Source: Strobilurus pachycystidiatus
Lineage: Eukaryota; Basidiomycota; Agaricomycetes; Agaricales; Physalacriaceae
Assembly: GCA_019915135.1 (NCBI GenBank)
Contig: JAHLMK010000012.1
Location: 1,054,001-1,118,000 of the forward strand
Length of the DNA: 64,000 bases
Reading direction: 5' to 3'
Position numbers and translations under genes: made by a program. This document shows, one piece after another, positions 10,360 through 22,585 of this stretch; within the stretch, counting starts at the first letter, position 1, and each line of letters opens with the position of its first letter. Below the pieces are notes generated by a model. The model ran no database searches. It was not told where the DNA came from and saw nothing but the letters and a program-made list of their open reading frames with translations.

Positions 10360-11587
10360 ATGTCTCCCTCCTTCCCTCCGCTCAGGAATAACCTCCTCCT
10401 TCGAGCTGCACGTGGTATTCGGTACTGTTACCTCCCTTCATCGTCAGCACTGATGTCAAGCTAGGAGAGAAAACGGAACGCGCGCCAGTCTGGATAATGA
10501 GGCAGGCAGGGCGACATCTACCAGGTCACTTTTCTGCGAATGCGCTCTAAGAGCGTGTCTTCATGGTCTCCACAGAGTTCATGAAGCTTCGGGAAACTCA
10601 TGGGTTCTTCGAGATCTGCCAGACGCCCGCCCTCGCATGCGAAGTGACAATCCAGCCCGTGCGGCACTACGCCGGTCTTCTCGACGCTGCCATCATCTTC
10701 AGCGACATCCTCGTTATTCCCCAAGCCATGGGAATGGAGGTCCTGATGCAGCCCGGCCCCCACTTCACCGATCCGCTCAAGACACCGGAAGATGTCAACA
10801 AGCTACTCCCGGAGGTAGATGTCCACAAGGCCATGGAGTTGAGGACTGTCTTTGAGGCAATCACCCTCACCAGGACCGAGCTCAAAGGGGAGGTTCCGCT
10901 CATTGGTTTCTGCGGTGGACCGTGGACACTGTTCGCGTACATGATCGAGGGCGGCGGCACAAAATCCTACACCAAAGTCAAAACGTGGTTGTTCAAATAC
11001 CCGGAAGAGTCCAAAGCGCTTCTGAACCGGATCGCCACCGTGTGTGTGGATTTCCTGGTCGCTCAGGTGCAAGCCGGAGCGCAGGTGGGATCGATGTTGT
11101 ACTCGGTTACTCTGTTGCTGATATATCCTTCTAGCTTTTGCAAGTCTTTGACACGAACGCAGGAGAGTTATCACCCCATGATTTCTACACTTTTGCTTTC
11201 CCCGTTCTCCAACGCATTGGGAAGGAGGTCCACGAACGCTTAGGCGCGGACGCTGTTCCCATGACTCTCTTTGCCAAGGGTGCCAACCACGCCATAGCGC
11301 ACATGGCGGAGCACGCAGGGTACGAAACTCTGGGCTTGGATTGGTGTATAGAGCCTTCTGAAGCGCGCAAATTGGTTGGTGGAAAGGTTGCGCTACAAGG
11401 CAACATGGACCCCGATATCTTGTACGGAGGCAGGGAGGCTATAGAGGCACTCGTGAAGCGCACATCAGAAAGTTTTGGTGGGTCCAAAGGCTGGATAGCC
11501 AACCTTGGACACGGTATCACGCCAGGTGCAAAACCCGAAGACGTTCGATGGTTCTTTGAATGTGTTCACAAATATTCTGCTTTGTAG
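10360..11587 (+). CDS. HEM12: Uroporphyrinogen decarboxylase
   Basis: Four exons (10360-10414, 10465-10524, 10576-11084, 11135-11587) give 358 aa. It decarboxylates the four acetate side chains of uroporphyrinogen III to give coproporphyrinogen III in cytosolic haem synthesis. Both family signatures are present: PVWIMRQAGRHLPEF, whose final Pro-Glu junction is split by intron 2, and GFCGGPWTLFAYMIEGGG. The IIFSDILVIPQAMGM segment with the active-site Asp and the C-terminal NLGHGITPGAKPEDV block are also intact. Length is normal for fungi. It is convergent with the GPC1 homologue (209 bp between stops). Confidence 0.95.
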
Positions 11588-11795
11588 CACCAGACAATCC
11601 GTGTAATATCCAATGAGCCTCCCAAGTAGATCTACAATTATACATGTAATGTTAAAGACTGAGCCATTTAGTCCAACGTAGTGTAACAAGCCGTAGAGTG
11701 AAAACAAACAGTAAAGTATTGACATAAAAATTCAGTATCGTTAGCAGGCCGTGAATTAGAGCAACATGTTGTACAGCGGAAGAAACCGATGTTTC

Positions 11796-13566
11796 TCACT
11801 GCTCCTTCTTTGATGTTGAAGCGGAAAGGGTGTCGGCACTGGGATCAGCCTCAGGTAATGATGTGTCTGAGGAACTAGGTGAAGACGCAAGCGACGATAG
11901 ATCTCCTTCGCTCGGCGAGCGACTGGTCGTTTCCAGACTCGGAGTTCCGTGTCCTGACCGCGCCGTCGCCTCAGCGAGTTCCTTGCGCAGAGCTTCGAGT
12001 TCCCTTTCGAACCTACAAAATATGAATACACGGAACCCGTCACCGCGAAAGATCAACTTACTTGCGGCCAAATACCTCGATGTAGTAACCACCTCCATTC
12101 CAGACACTGACTGAGAATATGAAGATAAGAAACACGCCACTCCAGAGCGGACTGTCGTATAAAACAAAGACTGCCGGTACTTCAGTCAACAAGGTGTACC
12201 CTGTAAGCTCATGAGCGGGGCAGGCAATCACATGAAAGGCGGCGCACCAAGTTGACCAGTCATGAAAGCCATAGGACGATATGTCGCAGGCACTGATGAT
12301 AGCGCGCGACCAATGGCGCTCCGTTTGTCGTTGAGCATCCAAGAGAACGACGTCGTACGTTGACCAGACTCGATTTTGGCCCGGCGATCAACGAGCAGGA
12401 ACTGCAAATCGTCAATCAGTTTCAATCCTGGGTTCAATGTATTTTTCTCACCTTCCAATAGAAGAACTGCCATATCAGGTCTGTGGAATGAAGATGAGAA
12501 GGCCTCGTTTGGAGAACGGATAGCACACTGACAGAGACCACCGCTCAAGAGTAACGCTCTTATCGGTTCTAGATGAGGCAGCTCGGAAAGAGCAGGGAAA
12601 CGTGCCTCCGCGTTCGGATAAAAGTGTCTGTCAACGGTGCCGTTAACGAGCACGTTCGAGAGGTGGATTCAGTTCACATACCGTATGACAGTGAACGTGA
12701 ACGGAGCATATATATGGATGAACAGGGAGGTGACCTTGTCCTGATCATGGAAGACTAGACTGTTGCGCCATGTGATTACGGCGCTGGCCAGGGAGCCCAT
12801 CGAGAGGCAGTAGCAAGAGACAAACAGCGCTGGACTTGACGGCAGCACCCAGATGTAAATGAAGTTCAGGAACGTTGCGAAATAGCACATGTCGAATAGG
12901 AAGTAGTGCCATGCGCGTTTCTTGTACGTGTATGCTCGGAGCGGGAGGAGATAGAGTCCTTGTAGGGTGTACGCAACATGAATCCACCTATACTGTGGGG
13001 TAAGATCATGGAGCCACGAAACACTGATGCACGCACTGGGGAGCCATGCCAAACATCAAGGCAGAGAGAAGCACAGACATGACGCCAAAGAAGAACGATA
13101 TCTTGTCTCTTGTCCGCACGACCTTGGCCGAGTGCCATTCGTTGGACAGGCCAGTCATGCGCTTTGAAATCTGCGTAATGCGGGGTCAGCATCTGACACC
13201 TAGAGTCTCGTAGGGCGGACGCACCTTGACTTTGAAGTTCTTGATTTCGCGGTCAAAATTCTCGGCGAGCAGGTCTCCAGAGATATCCGGCAACTTGAAC
13301 TTGGTTCCCTCCGCCTTCAATTTCAATCTATCGCTGTGCTTTTGCAGTTTTCGTTGGAGGAGATCGACATGGGAGTCAAAATAGGTTTCGAAAGTGTCTA
13401 CACGTCACCAGTCAGCCATGCAGCGGAAAAAAAAGCATCATGGAAACGCCGCACCAAGCAACGTGAATCCGCCCGCCATTTCCTCGCGTACCAACTGGAG
13501 GCGCTCTAAGGAGCTCGTGAAGTATTTGAGATTCCGGTTCGTCGTGGGAGATGGTGGCCGCGACAT
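11796..13566 (-). CDS. GPC1: Glycerophosphocholine acyltransferase (DUF2838 family)
   Basis: Nine exons (13566-13455, 13397-13225, 13170-13037, 12987-12682, 12627-12542, 12480-12452, 12401-12248, 12200-12062, 12012-11796) give 449 aa. The multispan core has the conserved KRAWHYFLFDMCYF and ITWRNSLVFHDQDKVTSLF motifs and a WNGGGYYIEVFGRKF motif near the end, typical of the Gpc1/DUF2838 family. Yeast Gpc1 reacylates glycerophosphocholine in phosphatidylcholine remodelling at the ER. The N-terminal ~100 residues form a soluble helical segment and the tail after FERELEALRKEL is a short coiled coil followed by a Ser/Thr-rich disordered stretch. The smallest internal exon is 29 nt. It is divergent from the SHG1 homologue. 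Confidence 0.85.
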
Positions 13567-14354
13567 GGTGTGGGGCCTTTGTACGACGTGGTGGACAATG
13601 GGAAGGGTCGAAGCGCGGTCGGGTCCGTTGTCACAGCCGCTTTTAGACAGTTGGCAAACAAATGACGCAGCGCGTCTTGCAACGTGTAGGTAGCAGTCTT
13701 GTTCTCAGCATAAAGCATAATAAGCATGCCTTGCTTGATGCAGTGCATTTATGAATGATCACAAGGTACATAAAACAAAGTATGCGATGAGTACAACGCC
13801 TACATGAATGGTGTGTGAGTAGTGGATTTGTTCAATTCATTCCAAAGCAGTGCGGCGCTCCGAGTCGGGCGACGGATGCAATGAAACTTTGAATGGCCCG
13901 TATGTGTGCGTATAGCCCGGTCCGATGGAGGGTGTCACAATTGATCATTGAACGATAGCTCGAGGGATATTGCGCCACAGTACAGTCAAGAGCTGGTCAT
14001 TGATTATCGTGGTTAGCACCGGCGGCAGTGTCCCACCACGCGTTAGCAGGACGTCAGGCCCAAAATCCAACTCCACGCATGCTATGTACATACGTAGGCA
14101 CCCTCGACGGCCCTTGAGAATCTGGGAGGTGCAAGTAGGACATCTACATGAGGTGGCCAGCATATGCAGGCGTAATATATACGGTTAGTATTTGGCCTGA
14201 ATTCAACTGGAGAGGTCAGAAGCTGAGGTCCTTTGCACTTCGTGGCTCGATGTACATGTTGTGGTACTTACGAGGCGAAGCGCGGAGAACGGAACGGAGT
14301 AACTTGAATAAACCTTGCGATGGATTTGCCGATCACGCGTCGCGGCGTCTATGC
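13567..14354. other. Intergenic region between two divergent genes
   Basis: About 790 bases between the GPC1 start (minus) and the SHG1 start (plus). No coding signal is convincing. It must contain both promoters and 5' leaders. Confidence 0.5.
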
Positions 14355-15218
14355 ATGACTCCCATGACTGGATCCATCACGAATCCCAATGACCTTGTCC
14401 AAGCGTACGCGCATTTCGCACAAGATTCTCACTGGCATGCTGATTAACGTAGCTTCAAGACGTCAGGGGAGTTCAGTCGACTAAGACGGGAGCTGCTAAA
14501 CGAGTTTCAGGAAAGTGTAAGCTCGTCACTAGTTCCCGCCTCTGCTTCTTACCCGCTCATATCGATGGTTGCTAGGATGGAATCACAGCTTTCAAAGCGC
14601 GCGTAGAAGACATTGTGAAGCAGCGCCTGATATCCGACGAGAAGCTGAAATATCTACCTCAAGATACGGTCCAAAGGGAGCTTATGCAAGAAGTAGAACG
14701 GTGGGTCCTTGTCCGTCTCTTCATGATTCTCCAGCGCCACTCAGCCGCTTCTCAGATTCCCCGTAACCGAGAGGGCCATTGCGGATATGCGCTCATTCAC
14801 CGATGGTAGCCTCCTTGCGAGTATCCAGGCATCATTGAACCGGATATTACAAGAGGACAAAGGCATCAAACCGCTCGACTCCTCAAACACGTCACCAGCG
14901 CATTCAAAAACCCCTGCTCCAACTGCGGTACAGCCCCCAGCGCCGGTACCGCTAGCCACTGGCAGTGGAGAACCGACGGTCAATGAATCGTCCGCCATGA
15001 CCGTGGACGAGACGTCGGCGATAGCTTCGCCACATTCTCAGAATGTGACTGAGCCTCGCGACGGAGCTCAACGCGCGGATACAGAAGAGGACAACAAGAT
15101 GGATACAACTCCTGACTCGCCGTTGGAAAGGAAGTCCTCAGAGAATGGATCTCACGATCCAGAGAGCTCATCAGAAATGACGGGAAAAGAGCGCGATCCA
15201 AAGGACGCGTCCGCCTAG
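14355..15218 (+). CDS. SHG1: SHG1/BOD1-domain protein, probable COMPASS subunit
   Basis: Four exons (14355-14404, 14453-14516, 14576-14700, 14756-15218) give 233 aa. Residues 1-100 match the Shg1 domain: NPNDLVQAFKTSGEFSRLRR, then ELLNEFQES, FKARVEDIVKQRL and a following helical segment. Yeast Shg1 belongs to the Set1/COMPASS histone H3K4 methyltransferase complex; vertebrate BOD1 shares the fold. The remaining ~120 residues are Pro/Ser/Thr/Glu-rich and look disordered. The start at 14355 is chosen because the domain begins a few residues later; an in-frame upstream extension has no domain content. It is convergent with the P450 gene (170 bp between stops). Confidence 0.8.
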
Positions 15219-15388
15219 AAAGTTCCGCGTTTCTGCACTTATTTTGGGCGGGGCGGACTTTCTACGCACAACGGATCCACAAATTCAAGTACGTCGTCCA
15301 TATTAGATACAATGATTTACAACTTCCGCGCTAAATACCAACATAAATGTACTACATATATTACCGAGCAAATCGAGAAGAAAGCATG

Positions 15389-17509
15389 TCAATCGTCGGC
15401 CTGGATTAGACTCGCTGCCTTAGCTGAACGCGGCTTGATGTCGCATTTGAATGGCTTGGGGTGGCTGATGGAATCAAGGCGTCAAATGAGAACCCGGGAT
15501 TCGGAAAACCTAACGCCACACACCTGATGGTGCCGTTGGTCTGCTCGTGGACAGGCATTATGGTGACACCGTTCTCGACTGTTTTGGATATATCGAATAC
15601 CGCCAACGACATGGCGCACGAGATAAACACCGAGGCATCAGCGAGATGCATACCTAAACACATAAAGGGTTAGATGCGTCGCTTGAATGACTATTCGCAA
15701 AGATACCTGGGCAGATGCTGGAAAGGTGTGACATGTGGCCTGAGTATAACGGACAAGAAGTAGGAGAAGTTGTACGAACCGTCTTCCGAATCCAAAGCAC
15801 AGTTGACGAGGGTCCTGCTCCGCTTTTCTGTCCTCGGAGCTAATGAAGCGGTCGGGATCAAACTTCATGGGATCTCTGTAAGTCCTTGGATCATGGGTCA
15901 GTTGCCTAAAGGACGGGACGACGTAAATCTCTGAGTTCATTTGGAACAACAGATACTTGCCAGATGTTTGCAATGACAAGGGCACCTTTCGGAATGAAGA
16001 ATCCATCGTGGACATCATCTTTGGTAACGCGATGTGGTACACCTACACGGTATTCCTCAATGTTCTGCCGTGGTCTCACGACGAAAGAATCTCACCTAAT
16101 GGGACGACACTGTTCCAGCGCAAGACTTCCTTGGCTAGCGCGTCAACGTAGGGCAGATTTTCGCGGTCAGCAAACGTCGGGAGGCGTTCGTTTCCTATCA
16201 CTCGGTCTATCTCCGCCTGAGCTTTCCTGGCAACTTCGGGATGCAACGACATTGCCAGGAACAAGGAGTAGATCGCAGATACCGTCTGCCATATCGAAGT
16301 GAGAAGGGTGAGATGAACGACTATTGCAGACGTACAGTATCAGCAGCACCTATAGGAATGTCAGTTAGGCTTACATTTGAAAGAGAAGTGGCGGACCGCT
16401 GTAAAGAGAGGCGGATGCCCACTTGAGATCGAACTCCTCGTCTTCAGTCAACATTTTGCTCTCAAGCATCGAAGAAGTGAACGATAAAGCGGCAGATCCA
16501 GCAGCCTATCGTCATTTAGCGAAACGAAGAGGTTTGGGGCGTATTCGGGACCCACGACTTGTTGCTTCACAAAGTTATGTGGCTGGTCGACCATTTCTGA
16601 TAAAGTAGCGGCCCATTCACCCGCAGTTCGCTTGAAGCTCGCGCCGGGAAACCAATCGGGGATATATTTCACTAACGGGCGGATGTATTGAGACAAAGTA
16701 TATTAGCGTAAATTGGGAGATAGACATACGGGCTGGAACCAAATCGACCAAATAAGCGCCGGGTGCTGTCGCAGCGGAAAACTGTTCGGTGGCCTGGTCC
16801 GCAAGCTGGATGAACGGATCGTTGTTTTCCTTCACTTCGTACCCGTGCGAGATGCGTAGGACTATGGCTCCTGCGGTCCTAGGCAAGATCAACCTCTGAA
16901 CGACGAGATGCGACAGCGCGACCTACTTTCGAACATGGGTGGAGAGGGCGGCAGGCTTCGCGAGTACTCGCTTCAGAAAGCGGCGCGTTTCGAGCTCTTC
17001 AGCCGGATTATATTGCTTCATCGTAGCGGATGTACCAATCAGACTGTGAAATATTTTGCGGAAACGACGGAACCGGTCTCCGTACGGCAATAGAACCAGC
17101 GTGTTTTTCCAGCCCACTAGTTCGCCTCCCATCTGGAAGACCGGTCGGTCGGAGTAGGTGCCACTCTTCTTGTCCAGCATGTCCACAGCGGCCTGGGCTG
17201 AGTTCAGAACTACGATCGTCTGTCCTAGTACGGTGACGGAAGAGATATCGCCTAGATGCGCAGAGGAGCTCAGCAAGCTAGCAAGCAAAAGTCAGCCTAC
17301 TGTAAGTACTGACCGTAAGTTTCACCCCATTTTGCGTAGGTCAGCCAGTCCTTGTCTGACGGCATATCAAGAATATTGCCTACGAAGGGGAGACCAGGTG
17401 GACCAGGAGGTAGAGAAAACGACTGTTTTGGCGAGAGAACGCGCCGCACCAGGATGAAAGCCACGACGGCCAAAAACAAGTCGAGAGCGCTCATGTATGT
17501 CAACGCCAT
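15389..17509 (-). CDS. Cytochrome P450 monooxygenase
   Basis: Twelve exons (17509-17314, 17251-16927, 16878-16730, 16671-16556, 16505-16397, 16349-16336, 16285-16096, 16042-15961, 15905-15780, 15717-15707, 15653-15524, 15464-15389) give 507 aa. It has an N-terminal membrane anchor ([14 protein letters not shown]), the [13 protein letters not shown] proline hinge, the I-helix AADTT, the K-helix ExxR in KEVLRW, the PERF-like FDPDRF and the haem loop FGFGRRICPGMHLA with Cys about 438. It is therefore a complete class II, ER-bound P450, closest in style to basidiomycete CYP families annotated as O-methylsterigmatocystin oxidoreductase-like; the substrate is unknown. Two exons are tiny (14 and 11 nt) and the 11-nt one encodes the haem cysteine. 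The intron at 15906-15960 starts with GC. Confidence 0.9.
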
Positions 17510-18257
17510 GACGGAGGATGGAAAACAAACGAGTGGGGGGATTCGAAGATGATGTCGGCAGAAGAGGCTCTCCAATTTGTATGCTGTGAAATTTTGAATG
17601 CGGATACTGAATTGATGCCATTCTCCGAGTGCTTTGATGGCTCCGAGCCCAAAGAGCCTTCCTGTACGCGATGAACCTCAGAAGCCCGCGGTTATCGCTA
17701 ATCGTATGGTGCTTCTGGCCTCCGGAGTCTGCATGGTAACGACACTACTAATCTTAGTGTAAAAGACAGGTCGATCCCTTGAGTTTCCCTCCAGGAAAGG
17801 CCAGAGACGTCAGAGACCAAGTGCAGCCGAATAATACGGCCAGTGCCTGACTAGTCCTTTCGAAGCGAAGAAACGTGGCCTGTATATGTTCGACGTCTGC
17901 GAGTCAATATAGGAAGTAATCGTACAGTCAAGCACAAATGTCAGGATCTGCGGAGCCGCGCCTCGATCTACGGCCCGGGGAGCCAGCCTTCTGGCTCGCT
18001 CTTCCGTCTTCCGAATCTTCAGATCGTTGTGACCATACTTACGGGACACGTCTCTTGAGGACCTGGTCAGTTGATGATGAATCTCACAGTTCTGAGTTCA
18101 AAACCAAAACGATCATTCATTGTTTGGTGTTGCCTTTCACACGATACAAGCCCTGTGGCGCAACGTTGTACGTACATACGTCTCAATTGAACCAAAAAAA
18201 CAAGACCAAGATTCAACATAGTATGATCCTACATACCCTACAAAATTTCCAAAGAGT
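17510..18257. other. Intergenic, P450 promoter side
   Basis: About 750 bases with no supported gene. It separates two minus-strand genes and should contain the P450 promoter and the 3' end of the DUF6534 gene. Confidence 0.5.
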
Positions 18258-20456
18258 TCATTGATGCAGACTGATGGATTCTACTTCCTGAGACTCCTTG
18301 CTGGGATAGCTTTGCTCCAATTTTTCCGTCACGGCCGACTAAGAAGTGAGAGTTAGCTGAGTCGCGATGACAGGTTGAATGCATACGTCGATCCCTTCCC
18401 CAATATCATCGCGCACGAGTTCCTTCGTGGTGTCAATCTTGATAGAAATATTAGTCTGACGAGGCTACAAAAGGTCGGAGCCTCAATTAGGGCACTAGGC
18501 AGAGAGTAATGACGACTGACAGCTTGGAAATGGGGACGGCCTGTCTTGAACGTGTTCAAGGAAAGAGTAAGGTCACCAGGCTCATCATCAGGAATACCGC
18601 GGATGCCTTTACGAGCATTGAGGGTCGCCAAAACGGAGTTGGAATACACTTTGAGAAGAATTGTCAGGCATTCTCATAGAAAAGTTCAATCAAGCTCATA
18701 CGTCTTCCAAGGCTGAAGTAGAAGGCGACGTAGATGAGCGTCGAGCCCCACGCCAAAATCTGAGCCTCTATGAGTTGATGAATAGGTCGAAGAGATTCGA
18801 AAGCTCACGGAAATGAGAGAGGCAATCGCACAGATGCTCGTCATCAAGCCAGTACTGACACTGAATAGAATCTAGCCACGACTCAGTGAACCGGAAGCTT
18901 CCACGCCGAGCATTGACTGTACCAGCTTGCCAATCATGGTGTCAGACCTGCCACGCCAGTCATTAAAAAGAAGGTCCTCGGAGAACGCGTACACACCTCT
19001 TGAAGCCAGTCCTAGACCGACGAAGGTAGAAAGAGAGGCAGGCGGCGATGTATACATCGGTGGCAGCCCCCAACACGTTGACGGACATTGACAATCCCTG
19101 GCACGTCATTTTGCTCAGTTCAACCATTTCGCGACACGGAGCTGAATGTATGCTCACACGCAGACGACCGAGATCGCCCCAAGTGTTGGGTCGCAAGCGG
19201 AGACTACATCGTGGTCCATGAGCAGACAGTCGAAATAACGTAGAACAAACTGACGATTCAACTGTAAACGCTAATCGCAACGTGGCGGAACAATAAATTC
19301 GACGAGAATAGTATCAAACAACTGGCCACATACCGGCAGAACAGCCTAGCACATATCATGTTGGGAATGCTGTTTCGAAGGATTGGCTGCCAAATACGCA
19401 CCAAATGTAGCTAACGCCAAAGCGCCCTGGTACCGGCGGTCGTAAACATGACTGTCGTTATTCGAGACGGAAATTACTTACAGAGGTGACTGTGAGTGTG
19501 ATATTTTCGCCGCTCACTGAGAGACCGGTAAGCATGGTGGTTTGTGTGACTTTGGTAGCAACGTACTGCGCCAAACTCTCATGGTCAAGAAGCTTTCCAA
19601 TCGTAGCTTGTCAACTCAAGTCGAATCGAGAGTCCGCAAACAGTCTTACCATTGAACCAAAAGCCCGATGAAGCCCTGCAGTGAGAAATTTTCAGCGATA
19701 AGCAGCCTATCAGCTGGTAAAGACTCACGTTGAACAATACTTCGAGCTGACGACAAGATATATCAGGCATCACTCGCAGCAGTTTATAGAACCTTACAAG
19801 AATGCTCCTGATGTCGGTGAAGGATCAGCGACGAAGACAAGAGAAAGTGCGAGGAGACTTGCCACACGAGATGATTCTGTGCTTCAGAGTTGTAGAAGTT
19901 CGTCACCACATACCAGTAGACTGTAGGCAGGTGATTAGTGCAGCCCAATCACACCGTCAACGCAATGAACAATTACCGGTATGCGATATCAAAGCCTGGT
20001 GAACAGTGTCGAAGAACCACACTGTACCGACCTGTGGGAGGTTGAATGAAAAACGGCCATGTCTAAGCACTGAGAGACTGACCAGAAATTTGATATACCA
20101 GACGTCCTAAATCGCGGCGTTAGTCAATGCTCGAGGACCGTCAGGTGAAACGACCACCCACCTCCTGGTAGGTATTGTAGTAGTACCATGTCTGAACGCA
20201 GGACACTGACAGGGGATTAGCCCAGCCTGAGGAGACCCCAATCTCATACCTCCGTATAAACTGCAAGAACCGAGCATCCATTATCTCCCCCCAAGAAAGA
20301 AGAGTGAGCAGCGTACCATGAGGCTACGATGACCCCGATAAAAGCGGCGCCCATCCTGCAAGCACTGTGTCAGGCAGAGAGACCAGAAGGCAACACAACG
20401 ACGGACGTGTTGTTCGCGACTACGCGCGCTACATCACCGTCAATGGATTCGAACAT
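18258..20456 (-). CDS. DUF6534-type multispan membrane protein
   Basis: A very intron-rich gene with small exons. Pieces I could join include MGAAFIGVIVAS, LYGVSCVQTWYYYNTYQ, DVWYIKFLVGTVWFFDT, VHQALISHTVYWYVVTNFYN, LEVLFNGFIGLLVQ, DVYIAACLSFYLRRSRTGFKR and VLATLNARKGIRG. These are, in order, the segments of the fungal DUF6534 seven-helix family, with an ordinary hydrophilic tail ending at a TGA at 18258-18260. A likely first exon starts at 20456 (MFESIDGDVARVVANN), joined through a weak GTCCGT donor; this start is uncertain and the first clear domain Met is at 20354. One exon (TTTATACGGAG) is only 11 nt. The function of the family is not established; it is large in mushrooms. The middle exons (about 19000-19700) were not fully resolved. 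Confidence 0.65.
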
Positions 20457-22585
20457 GTAGAATACCCGTGCAACAAAGACAATGTATAAGATGGAATGGA
20501 AGGGGAATGGGTTGCTGCAGCTCCAGACCGGCGAGTCTGGCTATAAAACAGACGATGAGCGCTCGGGGGTCTATGCTTTCCTCGTAATAGAAGCCGGAGA
20601 ATGTCACATAACGCTCTGCGTCTGGATAAGCTTGCCTCATAGAAACCTTGGAACTAAGAGCGACCTGAATGAGCATGCACATTTCGCGAACGATACGGCA
20701 TTCTGGAGTGGGCTTTCGGCGAGGGCTGGTTCCCAAGATGGAGGCGTGGCGGGTCATGGGCCCATGTCCAATCCATGTAGAACTTCCGTTCCAGACGCTT
20801 CAACAGAAGCTCTGAGGAGGGGATGATGGCAATATTTCACGAATTGAAATGAAGGAGTCGCAACGCTGAAGCATGAGCATGTTAGGGAGGATCACAATCG
20901 GTGGCATCTATGAGGATCCAGATCTAAGGAGGGAAGTCTTGCGTATGCTGGGTTAATGCGATAGGCTAGGGTGAGACTGTACCTTTCGCTCCATAGTTGA
21001 CCGTCCGAGGATTTGGCCCGCACGTTGCACATCGCCACTCTAACGGAGAAACCAGCGCCACGAAGGGAACCAAGGGTAGTATAAAGAGGCGTTGGTCGGG
21101 AACCCACGCCTGAAGGTTAGGCTCATTTACATCTCGAGAACAATCCCAGAAATTCAATACTTCTAGAGCAAATGGGAGGCACGATACAGCACTTGAGAGC
21201 AGATCATAGGATTATCCGCTCAGAAGTGAATCGGCGGGCCTGGATAATCCTGCGGGGTACCCACAAGTAGCCACAGTTGCCTCCTACTCAAGCTACCGAT
21301 CAATGGTCGAAAAGCCAGATAAATGAACATGCATACGTTGTATGAACAGGGTCACGAAGGACTGAAGCGTGCTCGTCGGCCTGTAACGTTTCTTTAGTCC
21401 ATTAGATCGATAGCCGTGCCAGTGAGGTCCTCGAAAATGTCGTTCATAATCATGTCGTTACACAGTGTAGCGAAAGAGGCTAAAGGACTGCAATGCCAAT
21501 ACAGATTCCGCGGGGTGGTGTCTTTGAAAGTTGAGCAAGAGTAAATTCACGGAAGTTCAACGATTCATAGAAACGACATGAAGGTAAGTGGTATGTAAGC
21601 AAGACTTTGAGCATCGGTATGGCCGTCGGACCGCTGACCCCGGCTGAGAAACACCGTCTAATTCCAGCCCGGTCCTATGTAGCAGCTTCCAGGTTACCTC
21701 CAACCTTCAAAGGGTTCTGTTCAGGCAACGTACCAGAAACGTCTCACTCAGGGCTGAGCCACGAATATGAACGCTGCGATTGTGAGGAACTCCCGGACTG
21801 TGTACTTTCTCGTCGCTCAGCCGCACTGGTCCAGGAGTCTGCCATAATCTTGTGACGTTGGTCGGTGCTTAGAATGCCCAGCGTATCCGGCGTTGTCGCA
21901 GTGCTACCTTCTCCATTAACTGCTTCATACGGTCACTGTTTTCCGTCCAAGCGTGGAGAGCCTGTTGCAGCATCTCGTACTCAGAGTGATTCCAGGCCAA
22001 TTCCGACGGTACATCATCTTTCCTGAAGAATGTAATCCATTCGTATATTGGAAACAGGTCAGATCTGGTTTGTGTACCACTGCCACTGTCAGGGAGTCCG
22101 ACGGTGCTCTACTCGTAGTGTCAAGATCTTTATCACAGGCCTAATAGTACGCCCAAACCTGTGTCCTTGTCCGAAGCTTAGCTGGATAAATTTGAGAGTC
22201 TATCGTGAACAAACACGGATCGGTCAAGTTTTCAGTACTTCAATCGTTAGTAGTGCATAAACTTGAAGGCTCGAATCCGCTCGATGTGCACATCTACAGT
22301 GGAAGCTGTGGGCCTGTGGCGCAAAGATTTCGTTTTCTTTGTCTTTTCCGATGGCGTATGTACAATCCTAGTCGTTGCCAGATATTGAGGCCGAAGGTTC
22401 AGTCATTGAGTACTAAGTCGTTATGCACCCGTCGGCGGCCGAACTTCGAGACTCGATTCGAGTTTTGTGGCTGTACCCGCATGACGAAAGCTGTTTGGTG
22501 CTGCTTACCACTTTGACCATACTCGACCACTCACGTCGGCCTCAGCGTGCGCACAAACATTCGCTGACCACTCTATTCGCGCGCC
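20457..22585. other. Long intergenic region
   Basis: About 2.1 kb without a gene I can support. Open frames here are short, overlap on both strands and show no family motif or consistent splice pattern. The right end contains the NOT3 promoter. Confidence 0.45.
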
